Shown here: positions 24,177-31,578 of the stretch, piece after piece
Layout of the letters: each line of letters opens with the position of its first letter
How positions within the stretch are numbered: the stretch's first letter is position 1
Source: Paucimonas sp.
GTDB lineage: Bacteria; Pseudomonadota; Gammaproteobacteria; Pseudomonadales; Pseudomonadaceae
Direction of reading: 5' to 3'
NCBI GenBank assembly: GCA_031253995.1
Contig: JAIRVG010000073.1
Coordinates: 1 to 64,000, forward strand
Length of the DNA: 64,000 bases
Notes under the pieces: model-generated
Seen by the model: the letters and a program-made list of their open reading frames with translations, nothing else
Told to the model about the DNA's origin: nothing
The model's database searches: none
Program-made: the position numbers and the translations under genes

Positions 24177-25877
24177 TTAGAAGCGCGTGTTGATCTCAAG
24201 CTGGAGTACGTCGATGGCGAATGGCGCGCCATACACCTCGTCGGTGCTCATCCAGCGCGCGGTGCCGTAGACGTTGTTGGCCAGGCCGTAGTTGGCGCCG
24301 ATCACGTAGCCCTTGGCGTTGGTGCCCCCGAGGTGGAAGCTGGAGTCGTTGAAGCCGTCAGGCAGGGCGTCGGGCTGGATGTACTTGTAGCCGGCGAACA
24401 CCTGCCAGTCGCCGCCGCGGCGCATCTCGAAGGTGTTGCCGAGGGTGAACTGGATCATCCCGGCATTGCCGCCGCTCTCGACCTGGCCGTCGATGTCGAT
24501 GTTGTTGGCGAACTGCCCGGCCGAACGCTTGCGCATGTCGCCTTCGGAGTAGGCCAGGTTGCGGATGTAGTTGCCCTGCAGGCGCAGCTTGAAGTCGTCC
24601 GGCAGCTCGGCATCCCACACCAGGTTCAGGTCGAGGACATCGAACTCCGAGGCCAGGCCGACGTACTGCGGCTGCGGGGTGTTGGCCGGATCGGCCGGGT
24701 TGAGGGTGATGTCACGCAGCAGGAACAGGGTGTTGCCCTTCTGCATGAAGGTCGGCCGCGAACCGTCGCTGTCGCACGCCGGCTGGCCGGCCCAGGGTTC
24801 GCACGGCGCGGAGCGGGTTCCGGCGATATCGTCGAAACGGTAGTAGGCCAGGGCACCGGTCAGGCTGTTGTGCTGGTTGATCTTCCACGCCGCGCCGACC
24901 TGGGCACCGTACAGCCACTTGTTGTCGCTGCTTTCCTTGTCGAAGCCGTTGGTGGTCGAGGTGTCGGAGCTGTACTCCACCGGGAACGCGCCCAGGGTCC
25001 CGAACAGGTCCACGCCACCGTCCAGCGGCTGGCGGAAGTTGGCGGCGATACCGTCGAAGGCCAGGTCGCGGGAGAACAGGGTGTCGGTGGACAGGAACGG
25101 GTTGGCGATCCGGCCACCGCTGACGCTCAGGCGCTCGGACGGCTTGTAGGTGATATAGCCCTGGTCGAGCCAGATGTCCTTCTTGCTGAAGCCGCCACCG
25201 AGGGTCTGGGTGGTCGACACCGGGCCGTTGTCGGTACCGGTGGCCAGGCGGATGCCGGCGCTCCAGTTCTCCGCCAGTTGCGCCTTGAGGCCGAAGCGGG
25301 CACGCAGGCGCAGCGAGTTCTCGCGGTCTTCGCGGGCGTTGAGCAGCGGTGGCAGGGTGTTGTTGGTGTTCGGGTTGACGTCGTATGGGCCGTCGCGGTT
25401 CAGCTTGGCGAAATCGGTGATCTGGTTGCTGTTCTTGTCGTTGTAGAAGCGCGACTCGTCACGCAGGCGAATGTCGCCATCGAAGCTGATGCGCGACACC
25501 CAGTCCGGGAAGGTGTTGGGCTGGGCCCAGTTCTCGTTGCGGGCCTGGCTCATGACCTCGGCCTTGACCTCGTCGCGGATCTGGTCGCGCACGGTCTGCG
25601 GGATGTACGGCACGCGCACTTCCCCCGGTACCGCGGCCACCGCCGTTGCCGGGGCCTGGCGCGCAGCCGCGCGGGCCTGCTGCGCCTCGGCTTCGGCCTG
25701 GTGCACCAGGGCTGCGGCATGCTCTTTCTTCAGCACGCCTTCCTGCACCAGCAAGCGGATCAGGTTGACCGTGGCGTTGTCCGACGGCGCGGGGGTGTCG
25801 GCGGCCGACGCCTGCCCGGCCAGCGCGGCGATCACCACGCCGACGCTCGCCACCAGGCGGTTGAGTTTCCCATTCAT
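24177..25877 (-). CDS. Putative outer-membrane porin
   Basis: 566 aa with a signal peptide (VASVGVVIAALAGQASAADT), a short N-terminal coiled segment (HAAALVHQAEAEAQQARAAAR), then a beta-barrel rich in alternating strands (ISFDGDIRLRDESRF, LRLRARFGLKAQLAENWSAG, YVIGANYGLANNVYGTARWM). It ends with a typical barrel C-terminal Phe (LQLEINTRF). It resembles the 'putative porin' family rather than a TonB-dependent receptor: no plug domain was seen. The Ton-complex neighbours and TPS genes suggest a role in the same envelope pathway. Confidence 0.8.
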   Translation of the reverse strand: MNGKLNRLVASVGVVIAALAGQASAADTPAPSDNATVNLIRLLVQEGVLKKEHAAALVHQAEAEAQQARAAARQAPATAVAAVPGEVRVPYIPQTVRDQIRDEVKAEVMSQARNENWAQPNTFPDWVSRISFDGDIRLRDESRFYNDKNSNQITDFAKLNRDGPYDVNPNTNNTLPPLLNAREDRENSLRLRARFGLKAQLAENWSAGIRLATGTDNGPVSTTQTLGGGFSKKDIWLDQGYITYKPSERLSVSGGRIANPFLSTDTLFSRDLAFDGIAANFRQPLDGGVDLFGTLGAFPVEYSSDTSTTNGFDKESSDNKWLYGAQVGAAWKINQHNSLTGALAYYRFDDIAGTRSAPCEPWAGQPACDSDGSRPTFMQKGNTLFLLRDITLNPADPANTPQPQYVGLASEFDVLDLNLVWDAELPDDFKLRLQGNYIRNLAYSEGDMRKRSAGQFANNIDIDGQVESGGNAGMIQFTLGNTFEMRRGGDWQVFAGYKYIQPDALPDGFNDSSFHLGGTNAKGYVIGANYGLANNVYGTARWMSTDEVYGAPFAIDVLQLEINTRF

Positions 25878-25938
25878 TGCAAACTGCTCCTAAAAGATCC
25901 TGGTCAGGAATTCGTATTGGCGTTGTGTCCGGCGGCCA

Positions 25939-26664
25939 TCAGCCCGGCCGCCGGCCTTGCAGCGAAACGTGTACCGGCAGGGTCAGCGAGGCCGGCGGGC
26001 GCTCGTCCAGGCGTCCGGCCTGGCGCACCGCGTCGAGCACCTTGGCGTCCAGCTCGGCATCGCCGCTGGAGCGGCGCAGCTCGACCCGGGTGATCTCCCC
26101 CGCCGGGCCGATCCAGATGTCGGCCTGCAGCTGGAACGCCAGGTTGCGCAGCTCGCTGTTGTCCTTGAGCAAGCGCTGGAAGGCGTAGGCCAGGTACTGG
26201 CTGTAGCTGGCATTGCCGACCCGGCCACCACCGGCCCCGGCCATGCCGCCGCCCTTGCCGGCGCCGATGTTGAAGGCGTCGTTGCCCGACTGGGCGTCGC
26301 CGTCCATCTGCATCGGTTCGGCCAGGTCGTCCGCCGGCGAAGGCGGTGCCTCGTCCTGCGGCTTGACCTCTTCGGGCTCGGGCGTGGGCTCCTGCTCCAG
26401 CGGTTTTTCCGGCGGTGTCTCGGGCTCCGGCGGCTTCTCCTGCACCGGCGGCGGAGGCGGTGGTGGCGGCAGCGGAATGATCGCCGGCACCTTGGGCGCC
26501 TCGCGGCGCACGCCGCTCATGTCCTGCGACCACTGCCAGACCAGCCAGGCCAGGCCGCCGAACAGCACGGCCGCAAGCGCCCACGCCAGGTAGCGGCGCA
26601 GCGGCGAGCCGAGGGTCTGCGCCGGGGCATCCGGCGCGGGAAAACGGGAAGGTCTGGATGACAT
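25939..26664 (-). CDS. tonB: TonB-family energy transducer
   Basis: 241 aa. Single N-terminal transmembrane helix (YLAWALAAVLFGGLAWLVW, about 25-43) and a Pro/Glu-rich periplasm-spanning rod (PLPPPPPPPPVQEKPPEPET, about 63-100). The C-terminal TonB domain (YSQYLAYAFQRLLKDNSELR...IWIGPAGEITRVELRRSSGD) completes it. It transmits energy from the ExbB-ExbD motor encoded just upstream in the same operon (14-base gap). No canonical TonB-dependent receptor lies nearby, so its partner is open. Start is ATG 26664; upstream codons belong to exbD DNA. Confidence 0.9.
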   Translation of the reverse strand: MSSRPSRFPAPDAPAQTLGSPLRRYLAWALAAVLFGGLAWLVWQWSQDMSGVRREAPKVPAIIPLPPPPPPPPVQEKPPEPETPPEKPLEQEPTPEPEEVKPQDEAPPSPADDLAEPMQMDGDAQSGNDAFNIGAGKGGGMAGAGGGRVGNASYSQYLAYAFQRLLKDNSELRNLAFQLQADIWIGPAGEITRVELRRSSGDAELDAKVLDAVRQAGRLDERPPASLTLPVHVSLQGRRPG

Positions 26665-26677
26665 GTTCAACCTTCCG

Positions 26678-27097
26678 TCAGCTCGGTTTGCCGGTGACCA
26701 GGCCGACCTGCGACAGCTCCAGCCGGCGCAGCAGGTCGAGGACCTCCACCACCTTCTGGTACTGCACGGCAGCATCGCCACGGACCACGATCGGCACGTC
26801 GGGGTTGAGCGCCTTCTCGCTGCGCAGGCGGTCTTCCAGCTCGCCCAGGGTCACCGGGTAAGCGTCGAGGAACACCTGGCCGGCGTCGTTGACCGAGATC
26901 GCCTTGGTCTTGGGCTGGGACAGCGACACGCTGGCGCTGGCCTTGGGCAGTTCGATGCGGATGCCGGCGACCTGCGCGGTGGCGGTGAGGATGAACATCA
27001 CCAGGACCACCATGAGCACGTCGACCAGCGGCGTGATGTTGATGCTGTCGACGGCGCTTTCTTCTTCGTCGTCGTAGCTGTTGTTCACCGATGCCAT
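26678..27097 (-). CDS. exbD: ExbD/TolR-family proton-channel subunit
   Basis: 139 aa with the ExbD signature SINITPLVDVLMVVLVMFIL; the proton-conducting Asp is residue 26 in the single transmembrane helix. The periplasmic domain (ISVNDAGQVFLDAYPVTLGE..., VVRGDAAVQYQKVVEVLDLL) is complete. Starts ATG 27097 just after the ExbB-like gene (11-base gap). It pairs with that protein as the Ton motor of this cluster; PAO1 counterpart exbD2 (PA0694) as recalled. Confidence 0.93.
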   Translation of the reverse strand: MASVNNSYDDEEESAVDSINITPLVDVLMVVLVMFILTATAQVAGIRIELPKASASVSLSQPKTKAISVNDAGQVFLDAYPVTLGELEDRLRSEKALNPDVPIVVRGDAAVQYQKVVEVLDLLRRLELSQVGLVTGKPS

Positions 27098-27107
27098 GAC
27101 CTGCTCC

Positions 27108-28916
27108 TCACACCATCGCTGGCTGGTCGTTGCGCCGGGCCTGCTGGGCAGGCTCGGTGCGGGCACCCTCGCCGTAGACTTCGGCCAGGCGGGTGATGAA
27201 CTCGTCGACGAACACGCGCATGTCGGCACCGACCTCGCGGTTGCGCGTGACCAGGCGGTTGTAGCCGAACAGCGCGGGGATGGCGACGAACAGGCCCATG
27301 GCGGTGGCCAGCAAGGCGGCGGCCATGCCCGGAGCGATGGCGTTGATGTTCACGTCACCGGCCATGGCCGTGCCGAGGAACACCACCATGATCCCCATCA
27401 CCGTACCCAGCAGGCCGATGTACGGGCCGCCGGCGATGGCGTTGGACAGGGTCGAAAGGCGCGACGACAGCGCCTGGTTCTCGCGGGTACGCACCGCGTC
27501 CATCGAGGCGCGGATGGCTTCGATGGTGGCGCCGGAGATGTTCACCAGGTCGGCGCCCTGGGCGCGGCGGGTGCGCATTTCCTGCACGGCCACCTGGTAC
27601 AGGCGCCACAGCGAGGAATGCTGCAGGCGGCCCGGCAAGGCCGGATCGTCGGCCAGTTGCTCCAGGCGGGTGCCGACGGTGGCGAAGTGATCGCGGAAGG
27701 TCTCGTTGGCGCGGCTGACGCGGCCCACGCTGTTGTTCTTGCGGATCATGATGACCCACGACTGGATCATCATCAGTACCAGCACGGCGATGATCACCCA
27801 AGCGTCGATTGGCACGGCGCCGAGCAGGAAGCCGAGGCTGCCGAAGCCGAAGCCGGACTGCTTCTCGTCGACGCCGTAGGCCACCAGGCGCGACTCGGCG
27901 CCCTGGGCCATGGCATCGGCCTGGAGCAGCGGCAGCGGACGGGCGACGCGGGAGATGCGCAGTTCGTCGAGGGCACCGTGGAACGGCAGCAGCGTGCTGT
28001 CCTGCGGCGCTTCCGGCAGATCGGCGGCGATCGCCAGGTTGCCGGAGAAGGCAGGCACGGCGACGTCCAGGCGGGTGTTTTCACGCCCGTTGACCAGCAC
28101 CACCAGTTGACCGTTCTGCGCTACCAGCGCCAGGTGTTGCCATTGCCCGCCGACCAGGGCCGTACCGGCATTGCCGCGTTGACCGTCGACTTCGATGAAC
28201 GGAACACCCTGGTTCAGGCCCAGCAGCAGCGCGTGGCCTTCGACCCGACGGGCCAGCAGCACCTGCTCGCCGTCCAGGCTGTCGGGACGCACCCAGGCGC
28301 TGACGCTGAACGGTGCACCGGCGGCCCAGGCCAGCGACGGGCTGGCGGGCAGCAGCAGCGGCTGGCCGCTGAACTGCGCGGAGCGGCCGATCACGCCTTC
28401 GACACCGGCACCGGCCGGGGTCTGGCCGTTGTTCGAATAGGCGGTGGCATCCCGTGGCGGCGTGCCTTCGGCGCCACCGAAGTGGTAGACCAGGCTGTAG
28501 TCGGCATCGAACACTTGCTGGCCATTGCTGGTCGAAGGCGCCTTGGCATTGCCGTAGTACATCCAGATGTCCTGGCGCTGGCCGCCTTCCACGTTCGGCA
28601 CGTCGACCCAGATCAGCGCCATGCCCAGCAGCGGGTCGAAGCTTTCGATCTGGTGATGCAGCACGGTCTTGTCATCGGCGGCGACGAAGCGGATGTCCGC
28701 ACCGTCCTCGGCGACGCCGTCGAAGGTGAAGTTGCCGGTGTGCAGGCGCACCAGCAGCGGCAGGCGACCGACCCGTTCGGTCATGGCCGCGCCCTGCGGC
28801 GTGGTGTCGAGGGACACCTGCTTGCGGTACAGCCAGTCCTCCTGCCACCAGGCACTGGCGGTGCCCGGGGCCAGCAGGCCCAGGCAGATCATGGAAAGAA
28901 ACAGTATGCGCAACAT
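27108..28916 (-). CDS. exbB: DUF2341-LamG-ExbB/TolQ fusion protein
   Basis: 602 aa. Signal peptide (LFLSMICLGLLAPGTASAWW), then a DUF2341 module (about 30-150: WLYRKQVSLDTTPQGAAM..., MYYGNAKAPSTSNGQQVFDA). A concanavalin/LamG-like beta sandwich (about 155-330) follows, then the MotA/TolQ/ExbB channel domain with transmembrane helices near 360-385, 500-525 and 545-565 (GLLGTVMGIMVVFLGTAMAG). Ordinary ExbB proteins are about 240 aa and lack the large N-terminal periplasmic part. The fusion is known in Pseudomonas exbB2-type loci next to TPS genes. It could let the motor sense or bind an exported ligand; unproven. Confidence 0.9.
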   Translation of the reverse strand: MLRILFLSMICLGLLAPGTASAWWQEDWLYRKQVSLDTTPQGAAMTERVGRLPLLVRLHTGNFTFDGVAEDGADIRFVAADDKTVLHHQIESFDPLLGMALIWVDVPNVEGGQRQDIWMYYGNAKAPSTSNGQQVFDADYSLVYHFGGAEGTPPRDATAYSNNGQTPAGAGVEGVIGRSAQFSGQPLLLPASPSLAWAAGAPFSVSAWVRPDSLDGEQVLLARRVEGHALLLGLNQGVPFIEVDGQRGNAGTALVGGQWQHLALVAQNGQLVVLVNGRENTRLDVAVPAFSGNLAIAADLPEAPQDSTLLPFHGALDELRISRVARPLPLLQADAMAQGAESRLVAYGVDEKQSGFGFGSLGFLLGAVPIDAWVIIAVLVLMMIQSWVIMIRKNNSVGRVSRANETFRDHFATVGTRLEQLADDPALPGRLQHSSLWRLYQVAVQEMRTRRAQGADLVNISGATIEAIRASMDAVRTRENQALSSRLSTLSNAIAGGPYIGLLGTVMGIMVVFLGTAMAGDVNINAIAPGMAAALLATAMGLFVAIPALFGYNRLVTRNREVGADMRVFVDEFITRLAEVYGEGARTEPAQQARRNDQPAMV

Positions 28917-28946
28917 GGGGGTAGCTCTCCGGGTTCGGTCCAGCGA

Positions 28947-30596
28947 TCAGAAGTTCGCCTGCACGCTGAAGTGCACGCGCGAGTCGTGTTTTTCGGTATT
29001 CGGGCCATCACGCAGCGGCAGCGCCCAGTCGACGCTGCCGGACAGCCATTCGCCCAGGCGCATGCGTGTGCCGATACCGACGCTGGCGAGGGTGAAGTCT
29101 TCTTGTTGCTCGGGTCGCGCTTCCTGCACGCGCAGGTGGGCGCCATCGGTGAACAGGTAGAAACGCCATTCCTCCAGGTACGGGCTGCCGGCCTTGCCCA
29201 GCCAGCGCGACAGCGACGGCGTGCGCGCTTCCAGGGACAGCATCGCGCCGTCGTCACCCGTGGCTTCCGCCGCCAGGTAGCCACGTACGCTGGTGGCGCC
29301 GCCGGCGGAAAACTGTTCGTTGGAAATCAGCGGCCCGGAGGACAGCTGGAAGGCTGCCTTGGCCCCGGCCTGCCAGTCGCCAGCAAAGGTCTGGGTGTGG
29401 TTCAGGTCGCCCTTGAGCGCACCGAAGCTGGAGTCGGACAGGTAGCGCTTGTAGAAGAAATCGTTGTCGTCGCTGCCATAGCCGAAGAGCTTGCGGGTGC
29501 CGGCCACCAGGCTCAGGCCGAGGCCGGTCTGCGAAGACTCGGTGTAGCGGAAGCCGGTGTAGGAGAAGGTCAGCGGCGCGTACTTGAGCGGCACGCGGTC
29601 TTCGCTGCCGCCGAGGACCACGCGTTCCTCGAAGTCCTTGAAGTCCACGCCCATGCTCAGGGCATGGGACCAGGTGGCGCTCGGCGGCAGGCTGTAGGTC
29701 AGCGCCAGGCCATAGGAATGTCCGCGGCCGACGACGTTGGTGCCGCCCACGGTGGCCACGTCGCTGTCGGACTTGTAGCCGCTGGCCTGCACGCTCCAGC
29801 GCTCGTCCAGCGGTACGGTGTAGGAGCCGGACCAGACTTCGGCGTCATCGCGGTTCTGCGGTGCGGTGAACCAGGTCAGCGAGATCTGGTGGCCGGCCTG
29901 CCAGAGGTTGTCGTGGCCGATCGAGACCACCGAGCGCAGTTCCTTGGTATCGGCGCTGCGGTCGTTGTTCAGGCCCAGGTTGACGTGCCAGGGCTTCTTG
30001 TCTTCGACCTTGAGGTCGACGTCCATGGTCCCCTGGCGCTGGCCTTCGCGCACCAGCGGCACCACCTGGCGGCCGGGGGTGCGGTTGAGGTCGGCGAGCT
30101 GGCTCTGCACCTTGTCGAAGTCCGGCACGGCGCCTTCCACCAGGGCCGGCACTTCCTCGCGCACGTCCTTCGGCGAATAGTGCTTGGCACCCACTACCCG
30201 CACCCGGCCGACCTTGGTCTCGCTGACCTGCAGGTAGACCACGCCGTCGGCTACCTGCTGCTCCGGCAGCTCGACGTAGACCGACTGGTAGCCGCGGGAC
30301 TGATAGGCGTCCTGCAAGGCATCGCGGGCGCCCTCGATGTCCTGCATGCTGCGCTGCGGACCGAGGAAGGGATACACCGCTTCCTCGATGGCCCGGGCGT
30401 CCAGCACGCTGTTGCCGCGCACCACGTATTCGGCGATGTCGACCTTGCGCTGAGCCTCGGCGGGCGCTTCGTCGGCGTTCGCGGCGGCCATCCCCACGGC
30501 CAGCGCCAATGCCCCCAGCGCGGCCAGGCAGCGCGGTCGTCGGCGGTCGTCCGCCGGCATTTCGTTCAGTACTCCCACTGCATCCCCCCAGGTCAA
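28947..30596 (-). CDS. pdtB: Two-partner secretion outer-membrane transporter (TpsB, PdtB/FhaC-like)
   Basis: 549 aa. Export signal (RRRPRCLAALGALALAVGMA), POTRA-type periplasmic region (about 50-200: VRGNSVLDARAIEEAVYPFL, VRVVGAKHYSPKDVREEVPA), then a 16-strand type barrel carrying the Omp85/TpsB loop motif VRGYL (GGATSVRGYLAAEATGD) and ending with Phe. It should export the giant TpsA encoded at 31579-44061. The in-frame Met at 30560 is an alternative start and gives a tidier signal peptide. Separated from its TpsA gene by the PhdA-like gene, as PA0690-PA0692 in PAO1. Confidence 0.92.
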   Translation of the reverse strand: MTWGDAVGVLNEMPADDRRRPRCLAALGALALAVGMAAANADEAPAEAQRKVDIAEYVVRGNSVLDARAIEEAVYPFLGPQRSMQDIEGARDALQDAYQSRGYQSVYVELPEQQVADGVVYLQVSETKVGRVRVVGAKHYSPKDVREEVPALVEGAVPDFDKVQSQLADLNRTPGRQVVPLVREGQRQGTMDVDLKVEDKKPWHVNLGLNNDRSADTKELRSVVSIGHDNLWQAGHQISLTWFTAPQNRDDAEVWSGSYTVPLDERWSVQASGYKSDSDVATVGGTNVVGRGHSYGLALTYSLPPSATWSHALSMGVDFKDFEERVVLGGSEDRVPLKYAPLTFSYTGFRYTESSQTGLGLSLVAGTRKLFGYGSDDNDFFYKRYLSDSSFGALKGDLNHTQTFAGDWQAGAKAAFQLSSGPLISNEQFSAGGATSVRGYLAAEATGDDGAMLSLEARTPSLSRWLGKAGSPYLEEWRFYLFTDGAHLRVQEARPEQQEDFTLASVGIGTRMRLGEWLSGSVDWALPLRDGPNTEKHDSRVHFSVQANF

Positions 30597-30690
30597 TCCA
30601 GGGCCCGCCCAGCCTTTCGCGGGCGTGAGTCGGGCCTGCCGGTCCGTGGCACGGACCGGCGCGTTATCGGTATCGAAAAGGTTCTAGCGC

Positions 30691-31290
30691 TTACTTGTTC
30701 AGCGGCAGTTCATGGCGCGCCTGCCAGGCATGGAGCTGGGCGAAGTTCATGGAGAACTCGGGCATCTGCAGCAGCTCGGCGAGGATCACCTCGCCGACGA
30801 TGCGGCCCAGCACGTGCACGGCGGCGATGTCCTCGACGAAGCGCTGGCTGTCGCCGACGAAGGTGGAGAAGTCCCAGACCCGCTGGCCCATCTCCAGGCC
30901 GACGAACCAGCGGTACAGCAGGTTGTAGCTGAGCTGTTCGTGCAGGTGCTGCTCGCTCGGCACCGAGTACAGCAGGCGCAGGAGCAGCGCCTTGACCAGT
31001 ACCGAAGGATCGACCCGCAGGTTGCAGCGACGGGCGACCTGGTCGAGGGTTTCCTGTTCGGCGTCCAGCAGGTGTTCGATCTGCGGGCGCAGCAGCGCCA
31101 GCGAGTGGCCGGGCGGGATGCAGCTGGAGACTTCGCGCAGCGCTCCCTGCCAGTCCTCCTGGGAAACGATCCAGACCCAGGGTGCGCCGTAGCGGTACAC
31201 CGAGACCGGGCGCTTGCGCGCGGCCTCGACGATCTTCGACAGACGCTGATCCAGTTCCTGCATGCCGACCTTGGAATACCTTTCCATCAT
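30691..31290 (-). CDS. phdA: PhdA-like protein: Phd/YefM antitoxin-like domain fused to IS5-type transposase N-domain
   Basis: 199 aa from the ATGATG at 31290. The first 55 residues (YSKVGMQELDQRLSKIVEAA, PVSVYRYGAPWVWIVSQEDW) follow the Phd/YefM antitoxin pattern. Residues about 80-150 (RPQIEHLLDAEQETLDQVARR, VDPSVLVKALLLRLLYSVPS, NLLYRWFVGLEM) match the DUF772/IS5-type transposase N-terminal domain without the DDE catalytic core. It is therefore a domesticated protein, not an active transposase. It lies between tpsA and tpsB, as 'prevent-host-death' PhdA (PA0691) does in PAO1, which I recall being linked to biofilm lysis control through BfmR. Confidence 0.75.
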   Translation of the reverse strand: MMERYSKVGMQELDQRLSKIVEAARKRPVSVYRYGAPWVWIVSQEDWQGALREVSSCIPPGHSLALLRPQIEHLLDAEQETLDQVARRCNLRVDPSVLVKALLLRLLYSVPSEQHLHEQLSYNLLYRWFVGLEMGQRVWDFSTFVGDSQRFVEDIAAVHVLGRIVGEVILAELLQMPEFSMNFAQLHAWQARHELPLNK

Positions 31291-31471
31291 TCTCACCGCT
31301 CTTCGAATTCGTCCCTTGTCGGGGCTCCGGTGCTGCAATCCCTTTTGCCCGGGGCCGTGCCCCATCTCGCGATTCACCCTTGTATGACGGTCAGGCTCGG
31401 GCACCACCGAACTTCAGTCATGAAAACTTCATGCAAGAATTTTCTGGAGGGGTGGGGAGGGTTGGCGAGAA

Positions 31472-31549
31472 CCCTGTGGGAGCGGGTTCACCCGCGATGG
31501 CGATGGTGAATTCACTACCGCCATCGCGGGTAAACCCGTTCCCACAAGG
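31472..31549. repeat. REP doublet (BIME) between phdA and tpsA
   Basis: Inverted REP arms (CCTGTGGGAGCGGGTTCACC and complement with a few changes) around a short spacer. It lies just after the tpsA stop (minus strand), where it may act as an mRNA 3' hairpin before phdA-tpsB. Other bases in 31291-31578 show nothing further. Confidence 0.8.
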
Positions 31550-31578
31550 TTCATGGCCAGCCGCAAAATCCGGGCTCT

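Noticed and set aside
27081..30932. 1283-codon plus-strand ORF across the exbB/tpsB region
   Set aside because: Antisense to exbB, tpsB and phdA, all with clear domains; composition typical of a third-position shadow frame.
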